From: Lujinxingia litoralis
Lineage (GTDB): Bacteria > Myxococcota_A > Bradymonadia > Bradymonadales > Bradymonadaceae
NCBI RefSeq assembly: GCF_003260125.1
Contig: NZ_QHKO01000001.1
Coordinates: forward strand, 372,001 to 436,000
DNA length: 64,000 nt
Direction of reading: 5' to 3'
Part shown: piece by piece, positions 56,602-64,000 of the stretch
How the letters are laid out: each line of letters begins with the position of its first letter
Position numbering within the stretch: position 1 is the first letter of the stretch
Notes under the pieces: generated by a model
The model's input: the letters and a program-made list of their open reading frames with translations, nothing else
Told to the model about the DNA's origin: nothing
Database searches by the model: none
Translations under genes and position numbers: made by a program

Positions 56602-58140
56602 TCACTCGTCGAAGTTAGCGATCGCCTGCGCAATGCGGTCCTGATGCGGGCGGTAAACCCAGGCGCGACGGGGCGGATCGTTGATCAGGATGGAGAAGGC
56701 CGCCTGCCGCCCGGAACGGGTCTGCACGTACCCGCTCAGCGCGGTGACGTTGTTGAGCGTCCCGGTTTTCGCGCGCAGATTGCCCGAGACATGAGGCTCT
56801 CGCAGCCGATTGCGCAACGAACCATCAATGCCCGCAATCGGCAGCGACGCGATAAACTCCGGCCCAAAGGCATGCCCCCGCATGTAGCGCAACAGCGACA
56901 CAAACTGCCGGGCGCTAACCTCGTTGCCCTCGTAGAGCCCGCTGCCGTTATGCAGGCTAAAACGCTCGGCATCAAAGCCCGCCCGCACCATAAAATCGGT
57001 GGCCTTAGCGATGGCCTCCTCCCAGGTCGCGGGCCCGTCGGACTGACGCGCCGTGGCCAAAAGGAGCTGCTCGGCCATGAAGTTGTTGCTCCACTTGTTC
57101 ATCGCCGAAATCGTGTCGATCAGCGGCGCGGAGTGATGTACATGCAGGCGCTCGCGCGTCTGGGGCGCCGCGCCCGGGCGCACCTCGCCATCAAACCCAA
57201 TGCCCACCATCTTCAGCGCACGCGCCATCACCGCGCCGGCAAACTCCGGCGGGTTGTCCACACGCTTGCGCACCGAAACCGGGTTGGCACGCTGACCGAT
57301 GGTCCCCCCGACCTCAATGATCGTGCCCTCTTCGCTGGGGCGAGCGCTGACCTGCACCCGCGAGAGGCCCCCGGCGACCGTACGGGTGCGGTTGACCACC
57401 TCCACATGCTCCTGAGGCGGATCCAGGCGCACCTGCGCCGGCTCCCCGGGCGTTGCCGGCGTCACGGTCGTGGTCACCGTGTTGAAGTTCACCGAGAGCG
57501 CACCGATCGACGAGCGATAAGAGGCATCGGTATCGCGCGTCTCATAGCCCGGCGGCAGGTACCCCTCTTCAAACGCCGACTCGTCGATGATCAGATCGCC
57601 GCTGATGGTGTCGATGCCCTGCAACTTCAACTCCCCGGCCCAGGCCAGCACGTCTTTAAAGAGCAAGAAGGCCTCACCGGAGCCGATCACGTAGAGATCG
57701 CCAATCGAGGACTCACTCCGCCGGTTGGTCGCAAGCTCGGTGCTAAACGTATAATGCGGCCCCAGCAGATCCAGCGCGGTCGCAGCGGTGATCAACTTGA
57801 TGTTGCTCGCCGGGTTCAGCGGCGCATCGGCGTCATGGGAGTAGAGCACCTCGCCAGAGGCCGCATCTTCGACATGAATGCCCACTTTCGCGCGCTGGAG
57901 CTCCGGGTCAGCAAGCACCTGCTCAATGGCTCGCTCCAACTCCGGGTAGCTTGGCCCGGCGCTCTCCAGCGCCGGCACCTCGGGCACCTGAGGCACCTCC
58001 AGGGCCGAGGTCTCTTGCCCTTCCTGGGCCACGACCACATTGACCCCCACGCCGCTAAGCAGCAGCACGGCCAGCACAGAGGTGACCGGCCGTAGCCAGC
58101 GCGACGAGGTGCGATTGGCATGGTGTTCCGTTGATTTCAT
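56602..58140 (-). CDS. dacB: D-alanyl-D-alanine carboxypeptidase / endopeptidase (PBP4 type)
   Basis: A 512-residue exported penicillin-binding protein of the S13 family. It has a signal sequence or N-terminal anchor (about 17-38), and the three active-site motifs: SxxK as SNIK at 112-115, SxN as SNN in MNKWSNNFMAEQ, and KTG in RAKTGTLNN. The insertion domain between the first two motifs is present. It should trim peptidoglycan stem peptides and cross-links in the periplasm. The start is preceded by GGGAGC. The glutamine amidotransferase gene follows 3 bases after the stop on the same strand. Confidence 0.95.
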   Translation of the reverse strand: MKSTEHHANRTSSRWLRPVTSVLAVLLLSGVGVNVVVAQEGQETSALEVPQVPEVPALESAGPSYPELERAIEQVLADPELQRAKVGIHVEDAASGEVLYSHDADAPLNPASNIKLITAATALDLLGPHYTFSTELATNRRSESSIGDLYVIGSGEAFLLFKDVLAWAGELKLQGIDTISGDLIIDESAFEEGYLPPGYETRDTDASYRSSIGALSVNFNTVTTTVTPATPGEPAQVRLDPPQEHVEVVNRTRTVAGGLSRVQVSARPSEEGTIIEVGGTIGQRANPVSVRKRVDNPPEFAGAVMARALKMVGIGFDGEVRPGAAPQTRERLHVHHSAPLIDTISAMNKWSNNFMAEQLLLATARQSDGPATWEEAIAKATDFMVRAGFDAERFSLHNGSGLYEGNEVSARQFVSLLRYMRGHAFGPEFIASLPIAGIDGSLRNRLREPHVSGNLRAKTGTLNNVTALSGYVQTRSGRQAAFSILINDPPRRAWVYRPHQDRIAQAIANFDE

Positions 58141-58222
58141 AACGCGATAAGCTCCCGTTCCTGTTGAACTTTTACCCTGACACTAGAATATGACGCACAG
58201 GTAGAAGACGAGCACGAGGGGG

Positions 58223-58447
58223 TTATTCCTCGGCGCGCTCCTGGCTCGCAGAGGGCTCCTCGCCCGAACGCCGCGGCTCGGCCGCCGGGGAGGCATCGCG
58301 CACTCCCAGCGCCGCGTCGAGTCGCTCCAGCCGCTGACGGTTCAGCAAACGCCGCTCCCTCCAGATATTGACCGTAAGAAACACCCCCAGCGCCCCCCCC
58401 ACCACCAGCGAGGCCACGCCCCATCCAAACGCCTGCGCTACCATCAT
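58223..58447 (-). CDS. Small single-TM membrane protein
   Basis: A 74-residue protein with one N-terminal TM helix (about 5-26) and a charged coiled-coil-like tail ending in Glu/Ala/Ser residues. Its ATG at 58447 overlaps the stop of the hotdog gene (TGATG), with AAGG upstream, so the two are coupled. No family is recognised. Confidence 0.7.
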   Translation of the reverse strand: MMVAQAFGWGVASLVVGGALGVFLTVNIWRERRLLNRQRLERLDAALGVRDASPAAEPRRSGEEPSASQERAEE

Positions 58448-58980
58448 CAACACGCCTTAATCGACCACTCCACCTTGACCCGTGCGGTCTCCACGCCATC
58501 GGCACGGCGCCCCACGACTTCCAGAAGCTGGTTGACGCGCTCTCCGCTGCGCGATGCCTGAGCAAAAGCCCGGGCTACCTCGTCGCCCTGCACGCACTCA
58601 AAGCTCACGCGGCTGCGGGCTGGTTTCACAAAATCGGCGCTGATGTGGCGCACGATGTACGAGAAGCGCTCCGGACGCACCGCGTTATGAAAGAGCACCA
58701 GGCCCCCGGTGGTCATCTCGGCGGCCATCATCGAGGCGGCAAAGTACATCGTTCCGAAGATGTTGCGGTTTCGCCACCCGAAGGGGATGTCAACCTGACA
58801 CGTCGCCTCGTTGAGCACCTCCACCCGGGGGGAGACCAGCGCCAAAAGCGGCATTCGGGCCCAGAGCACCGCCTGGGCAACCGGTCGCGTGGTCAGCGCT
58901 CCGGCCACCACCCGCCCGGCAAACGCCGGACGCTCCGCGGCTACGGCCTCTTTGACGGCATCGTTCAATAACATCTGCAC
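58447..58980 (-). CDS. DUF4442 hotdog-fold thioesterase-like protein
   Basis: A 177-residue protein with the DUF4442/acyl-CoA thioesterase-like hotdog fold: PFGWRNRNIFGTMYFAASMMAAE in the central helix (key words RNRNIFG and MAAEMTTG), then RHISADFVKPA and VKVEWSIK at the end. Catalytic residues for this subfamily are not well defined. It is the first gene of a pair with the small membrane protein. It lies divergently from the PEGA kinase gene. Confidence 0.85.
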   Translation of the reverse strand: MQMLLNDAVKEAVAAERPAFAGRVVAGALTTRPVAQAVLWARMPLLALVSPRVEVLNEATCQVDIPFGWRNRNIFGTMYFAASMMAAEMTTGGLVLFHNAVRPERFSYIVRHISADFVKPARSRVSFECVQGDEVARAFAQASRSGERVNQLLEVVGRRADGVETARVKVEWSIKAC

Positions 58981-59024
58981 CTCTTACAGGAAGTTGAACC
59001 CGGGTGGCGGGCGTTGAAACAGCG

Positions 59025-59053
59025 TCGACCTCCGACGCGCCTTCGACTATACA
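59025..59053 (+). promoter_or_regulatory. Candidate promoter of the PEGA kinase gene
   Basis: TCGACC (59025-59030), 17 bases, then TATACA (59048-59053), each 4/6. The transcript would start near 59060, after the ATG at 59056, which favours the start at 59104. Confidence 0.4.
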
Positions 59054-59103
59054 CGATGCATCGCCCCGGGAGCAGTCCCGACCGTGGAGGGTCGCCCGAC
59101 GCT

Positions 59104-61455
59104 ATGAGCGCTTCGCTTCGAAAACTCGGTCGCTACGAACTCACTCGCCGCCTGGCCAAAGGCGGCATGGGTGAGATCTATCTGGCGCGCGCCCGCGGTG
59201 CCGGCGGCTTTGAGAAGCGCGTCATCATCAAGACCATCCTCCCCCACCTTGCCGAAGAAGAGGAGTTTGTCACCAAATTCCTCGACGAAGGGCGCATCGT
59301 CGTCCAGCTCACCCACGGCAATATCGTGCCGGTCTTCGACATGGGCGAGCAAGATGGTGAGTACTTCATCGCCATGGAGTATGTCGATGGCCTCGACCTG
59401 CGCGAGGTCTTAAAGCGCCTGCACAGCCGCGGCCAGGAGCTCGCCGTCGAGCTGGCGCTGCACATCGCCTCGGAAGTCTGCAAGGGCCTGGGCTATGCCC
59501 ACCGCAAGACCGATCCGGTGGGGCAGCCCCTGGCGATCGTCCACCGCGATGTCAGCCCCTCCAACGTACTGATCTCGCGAGAGGGCGAGATCAAGATCAT
59601 CGACTTTGGTATCGCCCGCGCCGCCGGGAGGCTCTCTCAGACGGCCAACGGTCGCATCCAGGGCAAATGCTGCTACATGAGCCCGGAACAGACCCGGGGC
59701 CAGGCGCTCGATCACCGCAGCGACATCTTCGCCACCGGCGTGGTGCTCTACGAGATGCTCACCGGCCAACGCCCCTTTGAGGGACGCTCCGACCTGGAGA
59801 GCCTGGAGCTTGTGCGCCGCTGTGAGTTTGATCCCCCGGGGGTGCTCCGCCCGGAAATCCCCGACGAGGTCGACCGTATCATCGTGCGGGCACTGGCCCC
59901 GACGCCCGACGAGCGCTACCAGGACATCGAAGATCTCTATGTCGATCTGCAGCACGCCATTTACGCTGTGGGACGCGCGGTGACCAGCCAGGGGCTGGCC
60001 CAGGCGCTCAAAGAGGTCTTCGCCGCCGAGCCCGAAGCGACCGCCGCGCCCCGCAACCTGGATGAGGCCCTGGAGCTGGAGCTGGCCCGCCTGGGCTCGG
60101 AGACCTCGGCCCCCGCTCTGCACACCGGCACGGCGCCGCGGGGCCCCTCCCCCGGCGCACTACTTAGCCCCGGGCAGGCCGACGCGATCGCCCACGCCCC
60201 CACCGCCTCGCGCCAGCTCCCGGCACCTTCCCCCACCCCGGCCACCCGCGCGCTGGCCCCCACTCCCACGCCGGAGCCTCCCACACCGACGCCGCCCTCG
60301 GCCCCCGAGCCTGACCTTGAAGACGCCCCGGCAGACCGCTCCCCCGGCGGCGCGCCGGCCCTCCCGGACACCCACGCACCGCCCGTCGAAACGCAGCGCC
60401 GGCGCTGGCTGGGGCCCCTCCTGGTGGCGGTCGCCGCGCTGCTGATCGCGACGTTTATGCTGCCCGGCATGCGCCAGGCCGAGCTTCAACTGGAGAGCGA
60501 TCCGCCCGGCGCCACCATTCGCCTCGACGGCGAAGAACTCGCCGGTCGGCGCACGCCACAGACCTTGACCCTGGAGCCCGGCGACTACCGCATTGAGCTC
60601 GCACTGGACGGTCACCAGGCCCGCAACTTCCGCGTGCAACTCGCCCCCGGCGAGCGCGTGAAACTTCAGGGGCAGGATCTCCACCTGGCCCCGGAGCTGG
60701 CTCCCGATCGCACCTTCACCATCACCACGCAACCGGAACGCGCCCTGGTGACCGCCAATGGCGAAGAGCTCGGTGAAGCCCCGGTGTCCCTCACCTTGAG
60801 CCAGGGCGACGTGGCCGCCCTCTCCGCGGCCTACGAAGGCTGTTCGTCGGCCTATTACACCCTGAGCTACGGTCACCAGCGCGAGACCGTCTCGCTGAGC
60901 CTCTCCTGCCTCCAGGAGCGCGCGCTGGCCGAGTTGAGGCGCCCGCCCATCGACGGCGTCCCGTCGGTGCGCGACGATGCCCCGCCCACCGTCATGGGCC
61001 GGCCCCGCGCCCGGGAGCGCACGCTACGCCTGGCACCTGCGCCACCGGAGGCCGAGCTCTTCCTCAACGGCAAGAGCCTGGGCTCGGGAGCACGCCAGAT
61101 CCAGCTGACGCCGGGCACCCCGGCGCTCATCGAAGCGCGCGCCCCGGGCTTTGAGCCCCTGCGCCGCCAGCTCCGCGCCGAGCGTATCCATAGCAAAGAG
61201 CTCGTGCTCAACCTGAGCCCGCTCCCCCAGGGCTGCCTCAACTTCCGGGCTATTTACCCGGCCCACAACGAGATCGCCATCGACGGTGCCTGGCTCAAAG
61301 GCCGCCATATGACCCTGCGCAATCACCCCTTGAGCGTGGGCAACCATCGCATCACCGTGCGCAACCCTGAGGCCGGCAAAGAAGAGCACTTCACCGTCCA
61401 GGTGGAACCCGGTGAGGAGTGCGCTCACCTGGTCGTCTGGGACGAAGGGCGCTGA
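59104..61455 (+). CDS. Ser/Thr protein kinase with TM helix and PEGA domains
   Basis: A 783-residue kinase. The catalytic domain (about 8-275) has AKGGMGEIY, the IIIK Lys, the myxobacterial-type HRDVSPSN (about 147-154) and DFGIAR, so it looks active. A Pro/Ala/Thr-rich linker, one TM helix (about 436-456) and an extracytoplasmic region with PEGA units follow (first at about 460-535, LQLESDPPGATIRLDGE; a second around 640-710). Five Cys in the PEGA region may make disulfides. I chose 59104 because GGAGGG lies upstream and the candidate promoter overlaps the earlier ATG. The FHA sigma-54 regulator gene follows 94 bases later and may be a target. Confidence 0.93.
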   Translation: MSASLRKLGRYELTRRLAKGGMGEIYLARARGAGGFEKRVIIKTILPHLAEEEEFVTKFLDEGRIVVQLTHGNIVPVFDMGEQDGEYFIAMEYVDGLDLREVLKRLHSRGQELAVELALHIASEVCKGLGYAHRKTDPVGQPLAIVHRDVSPSNVLISREGEIKIIDFGIARAAGRLSQTANGRIQGKCCYMSPEQTRGQALDHRSDIFATGVVLYEMLTGQRPFEGRSDLESLELVRRCEFDPPGVLRPEIPDEVDRIIVRALAPTPDERYQDIEDLYVDLQHAIYAVGRAVTSQGLAQALKEVFAAEPEATAAPRNLDEALELELARLGSETSAPALHTGTAPRGPSPGALLSPGQADAIAHAPTASRQLPAPSPTPATRALAPTPTPEPPTPTPPSAPEPDLEDAPADRSPGGAPALPDTHAPPVETQRRRWLGPLLVAVAALLIATFMLPGMRQAELQLESDPPGATIRLDGEELAGRRTPQTLTLEPGDYRIELALDGHQARNFRVQLAPGERVKLQGQDLHLAPELAPDRTFTITTQPERALVTANGEELGEAPVSLTLSQGDVAALSAAYEGCSSAYYTLSYGHQRETVSLSLSCLQERALAELRRPPIDGVPSVRDDAPPTVMGRPRARERTLRLAPAPPEAELFLNGKSLGSGARQIQLTPGTPALIEARAPGFEPLRRQLRAERIHSKELVLNLSPLPQGCLNFRAIYPAHNEIAIDGAWLKGRHMTLRNHPLSVGNHRITVRNPEAGKEEHFTVQVEPGEECAHLVVWDEGR

Positions 61456-61469
61456 CCGACAGCGCCGCC

Positions 61470-61498
61470 TTGTGACCCGTGGCCGCCCTCGCTATGGT
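61470..61498 (+). promoter_or_regulatory. Candidate promoter of the FHA sigma-54 activator gene
   Basis: TTGTGA (61470-61475), 17 bases, then TATGGT (61493-61498), both 4/6, about 50 bases before the ATG at 61550. Confidence 0.45.
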
Positions 61499-61549
61499 AG
61501 CGGGCCTCTGGACCGATGTTCTTGACCTCGCCCCCCCGGATCGCATGCC

Positions 61550-62941
61550 ATGAGTGATGCCACACGCACCATTTTTCTCGATGACGGCGCCGAACAGCTG
61601 GAGCTGCAACGCTTCCGCCTGGAAGTCGTCGAAGGCCCCAATAAAGGCACCTCCAAAGTCTTTGAAAGCGCCGAAGTCCTTATCGGAAGCTCTCCCGACT
61701 GTGACATCGCGCTCGACGATCCGGCGGTGAGCCGGGTGCACGCGGCCATCGTCGTCGACCAGGAGGGCTACCGCCTGGTCGACCGCGCCTCCAAAAACGG
61801 CACCTTCGTCGAGGGCCTGCGCACCCTTGAGGTGTACCTGGCCGACCGGGTGCGATTTACGCTCGGCGACACCACCCTGCAGTTTCACCTGACCGACGAG
61901 AAGGCCGAGGTGCGCTTCTCCGGCCGCGAGCGCTTTGGCAATATGCTGGGCAAGAGCCGCGGGATGCGCGAGATTTTCTCGATCCTGGAGCGCGTCTCCC
62001 CCACCGACGCCACCGTGCTCATTGAGGGCGAGTCGGGGACCGGGAAGGAGCTGGTCGCCGAGGCGATTCACCTGAACAGTCCGCGCAAAGACGGTCCCTT
62101 CATCGTCCTGGACTGCTCGGCCATCGCCCGCGAGCTCATTGAGTCGGAGCTCTTCGGACACGTCAAAGGTGCCTTCACCGGAGCCACGGGCTCGCGCAAA
62201 GGCGCCTTTGAAGCCGCCCGCGGTGGCACCCTCTTTCTCGACGAGCTCGGCGAACTCGCCATCGATCTTCAGCCCAAACTGCTGCGCGCGCTGGAGAAAC
62301 GCGAGATCAAGCCGGTGGGAAGCAACCAGAGCGTCAAGACCGATGTGCGCATCGTCGCGGCGACCAACCGCAACCTCTTAAGCGAGGTCAAAGAGGGGAA
62401 CTTCCGCGAGGATCTCTACTACCGCTTCGCCGTCATCCGGGTGAACCTCCCGCCGCTGCGCGACCGACCGGACGACATCCCCCTGCTCGTCGAACATTTT
62501 TTGCGTCAGGCCAACGAAATGACCGGCCGCGACGACGTGGACATCGCCTACAAGACCATGGAGAAGCTCAAGCGCCACCGCTGGCCGGGCAACGTGCGCG
62601 AGCTCAAGAACTTCATTGAGCGCGCCGTACTGCTGACCCAGGGCGATGCCATCGAAACGCGCTACCTCAACGCCGGCGAGCCCTCCAACACCGAGGTCCC
62701 CGAGGCGATCGAGGAGTCGAGCCTGCCGATGGTGGAGACCGCGCTCCAGGAAAACCTCCCCTTTAAAGACGCCAAAAACCGCCTCATTGAGCACTTTGAG
62801 AAGGAGTACTGGGGGCGACTGCTGGAGCGCACCGGAGGCAACGTCTCCAAAGCCGCGCGCATCGCCGGCGTGCACCGCAAGAGCGTGGAGTACATCCTCA
62901 AAAAGCTCGACCTTACCCGCGAAGACCTCGGGATCTCCTGA
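61550..62941 (+). CDS. Sigma-54-dependent activator with N-terminal FHA domain
   Basis: A 463-residue enhancer-binding protein. The FHA domain (about 20-108) has LIGSSPDCDIALDDPAVSRVHA and KNGTFVEG, with the phosphothreonine-reading Arg/Ser, so activation probably follows Ser/Thr phosphorylation. The AAA+ domain (about 133-365) has GESGTGKE and an intact GAFTGA near 206. The C-terminal helix-turn-helix (SKAARIAGVHRKSVEYIL) is Fis-like. It lacks a receiver. The adjacent PEGA kinase (59104) is a natural candidate for its regulator. The DPM-like gene follows 38 bases after the stop. Confidence 0.95.
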   Translation: MSDATRTIFLDDGAEQLELQRFRLEVVEGPNKGTSKVFESAEVLIGSSPDCDIALDDPAVSRVHAAIVVDQEGYRLVDRASKNGTFVEGLRTLEVYLADRVRFTLGDTTLQFHLTDEKAEVRFSGRERFGNMLGKSRGMREIFSILERVSPTDATVLIEGESGTGKELVAEAIHLNSPRKDGPFIVLDCSAIARELIESELFGHVKGAFTGATGSRKGAFEAARGGTLFLDELGELAIDLQPKLLRALEKREIKPVGSNQSVKTDVRIVAATNRNLLSEVKEGNFREDLYYRFAVIRVNLPPLRDRPDDIPLLVEHFLRQANEMTGRDDVDIAYKTMEKLKRHRWPGNVRELKNFIERAVLLTQGDAIETRYLNAGEPSNTEVPEAIEESSLPMVETALQENLPFKDAKNRLIEHFEKEYWGRLLERTGGNVSKAARIAGVHRKSVEYILKKLDLTREDLGIS

Positions 62942-62979
62942 GCCTGTCTGTGCCCTACCTTCTCTGCTGAGCTGGCTTG

Positions 62980-63711
62980 ATGTCTGACGTATCCGCCGTA
63001 GAAACACCCGCCCATGATGTTCTGATCTGCATTCCCACCTACAACGAGGCGGGCAACATCGGCCCGATCACCTCGGCCATCCTGGAGCGCTGCCCTCAGG
63101 TTCACCTCCTGATCATCGACGACGGTTCCCCCGATGGTACCGGACAGCTGGCCGATGAGCTGGCCCGCGCCGATGAACGCATCCACGTGATGCATCGCAC
63201 CGAGAAGGCCGGGCTGGGCCGGGCCTACATCGCCGGGTTTAAGTGGGCGCTGGCCCAGGGCTTTGAGCATGTTGTGGAGATGGACGCTGACTTCAGTCAC
63301 CGGCCCGAAGATCTTCCCAAACTTCTGGAGCAGCTCGACCACTTCGACGTGGTCATCGGTTCGCGTTATGTGGCCGGAGGCGCCACCCGGGACTGGGGGC
63401 TCTTTCGACGGCTGCTCTCACGCGGCGGTGGCTTCTACGCGCGCCTGGTGCTGGGAGTGGACATCCGCGACCTGACCGCGGGCTTTGTCGCCTGGCGCCG
63501 GCAGGTGCTGGAGACCATCGATCTGGAGAAAGTCGAGGCCTCGGGCTACGTCTTCCAGATCGAGCTGAAGTACCGCGCGCATCAGCACGGCTTCCGCATG
63601 GTGGAAGTGCCCATCGTTTTCCCGGACCGCCAGGTGGGCGATTCCAAGATGACGCCGGATATCGCGGCCGAGGCGCTCACCCGCGTCTGGAAGATCCGCC
63701 TCAAGCGCTAA
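62980..63711 (+). CDS. Polyprenol (dolichol)-phosphate mannosyltransferase-like GT2
   Basis: A 243-residue family 2 glycosyltransferase. Motifs of DPM1 are visible: IPTYNEAGNIGP, IIDDGSPDGTG, LGRAYIAGFKWAL, MDADFSHRPEDLP (the DxD metal motif), GSRYVAGG, DLTAGFVAW and the C-terminal VPIVFPDRQVGDSKM. It transfers a sugar from GDP-mannose or a similar donor to polyprenyl phosphate at the membrane. No TM helix is attached, unlike some bacterial relatives. The sugar acceptor path is unknown. I chose the ATG at 62980. The gene ends close to a convergent gene. Confidence 0.93.
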   Translation: MSDVSAVETPAHDVLICIPTYNEAGNIGPITSAILERCPQVHLLIIDDGSPDGTGQLADELARADERIHVMHRTEKAGLGRAYIAGFKWALAQGFEHVVEMDADFSHRPEDLPKLLEQLDHFDVVIGSRYVAGGATRDWGLFRRLLSRGGGFYARLVLGVDIRDLTAGFVAWRRQVLETIDLEKVEASGYVFQIELKYRAHQHGFRMVEVPIVFPDRQVGDSKMTPDIAAEALTRVWKIRLKR

Positions 63712-63744
63712 AGCGCGCCCCCCCGCTATCGCCCGGGGGGCGCT
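63712..63744 (+). terminator. Possible GC-rich hairpin between convergent genes
   Basis: CCCCCC/GGGGGG (63718-63723 with 63735-63740), extended by AGCG/CGCT with a 2-base bulge. It has no T tract, so its role in ending the convergent transcripts is only likely. Confidence 0.35.
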
Positions 63745-63760
63745 CGGCTCCGGGCGCCGG

Positions 63761-64000
63761 TTAAGGGCGCTTCTTCGTGAGCTTATGCATCTCGTAGAAG
63801 TGGCTCAGCGCGCGCACCATCTTGCCCCCCATCAGGTTGCGGAAGGTCCCCAACATCGCCTCGTACTTGGGCGCGTAGGGGTACCAGAAGGGCTCGACCT
63901 CCAGCAGACCTCGGTCCACCATGATCGCCTTCTGATTCATAAAGGCGTAGAGCCCCTCAGGCCCGTGATAGCGCCCGAACCCGCTGCGCTTCACCCCGCC
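63761..64000 (-). CDS. Aldehyde dehydrogenase family protein (3' part, cut by window end)
   Basis: Only the last 79 codons are in the window. The readable sequence begins at the right edge with GGVKRSGFGRYHGPEGLYAF, the conserved C-terminal motif of NAD(P)-dependent aldehyde dehydrogenases, and continues with QKAIMVD. Catalytic Cys and Glu lie outside. The rest of the gene is to the right of position 64000. The tail is about 50 residues longer than usual and ends with a basic KLTKKRP. Confidence 0.85.
   Translation of the reverse strand, partial: GGVKRSGFGRYHGPEGLYAFMNQKAIMVDRGLLEVEPFWYPYAPKYEAMLGTFRNLMGGKMVRALSHFYEMHKLTKKRP

Noticed and set aside
56140..58095. Long plus-strand ORF over dacB
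   Set aside because: Antisense shadow; the PBP4 motifs are on the other strand.
58137..58565. 142-codon minus-strand ORF overlapping the small membrane gene
   Set aside because: Its frame crosses both the hotdog gene and the small gene, and shows no conserved sequence; the overlapping genes are better supported by TGATG coupling.

Overview
This window is about 64 kb of GC-rich chromosome from a Gram-negative bacterium of the myxobacterial / delta-proteobacterial kind. Bradymonadales-type Myxococcota is my best guess, made without a database search. The reasons are the density of eukaryote-like Ser/Thr kinases (one with the HRDVSPSN catalytic loop common in myxobacteria), NtrC-type sigma-54 activators, PATAN/DUF4388-like and PEGA domains, zinc-ribbon/TPR membrane proteins, many lipoproteins, and an F0 operon detached from F1. 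No rRNA, tRNA, CRISPR array, insertion sequence or prophage is visible. The region reads as a stable, densely coding chromosome with many short operons, several overlapping by ATGA or GTGA.

Layout. 0-9 kb: thpR, two zinc-ribbon/TPR membrane proteins, the F0 ATP synthase genes (atpZ-like, atpI-like, atpB, atpE) and gyrA. 9-18 kb: an ECF sigma factor, an HD-GYP response regulator, a membrane protein, a prepilin peptidase with an NtrB/NtrC-like pair, and an orphan protein with a duplicated block. 18-28 kb: a tetraheme metallophosphatase-like lipoprotein coupled to a SprT-like metallopeptidase, valS, a receiver protein with a Pro-rich repeat linker, and a kinase / RimK-like ligase / lipoprotein operon. 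28-38 kb: XPB helicase, a metallophosphoesterase, an arrestin-like protein, several lipoproteins (DUF4097-like, ChaN-like, nuclease), pyrG, and an acidic-repeat envelope protein.

37-47 kb: a giant kinase-ATPase-TPR protein, kynA, an HMG-CoA-lyase-like gene coupled to a polyprenyl synthase, then a divergent promoter leading to a small ORF and the XPB-associated protein. 47-56 kb: a GYF/DLFAAP-repeat/TPR protein, a PATAN/J-domain/TPR protein and a lidless Hsp70. 56-64 kb: a class II glutamine amidotransferase, a PBP4-type peptidase, a hotdog protein, a PEGA kinase followed by an FHA sigma-54 activator and a DPM1-like glycosyltransferase, and the 3' end of an aldehyde dehydrogenase gene.

The most unusual content is (i) the J-protein / lidless Hsp70 pair behind a DLFAAP-repeat TPR protein, (ii) the scattered zinc-ribbon/GYF-TM-TPR family, (iii) the metallophosphatase-tetraheme lipoprotein, and (iv) the linked phospho-signalling genes (kinase plus FHA-sigma-54 activator; kinase plus ATP-grasp ligase). 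All functions are inferred from motifs read by eye.
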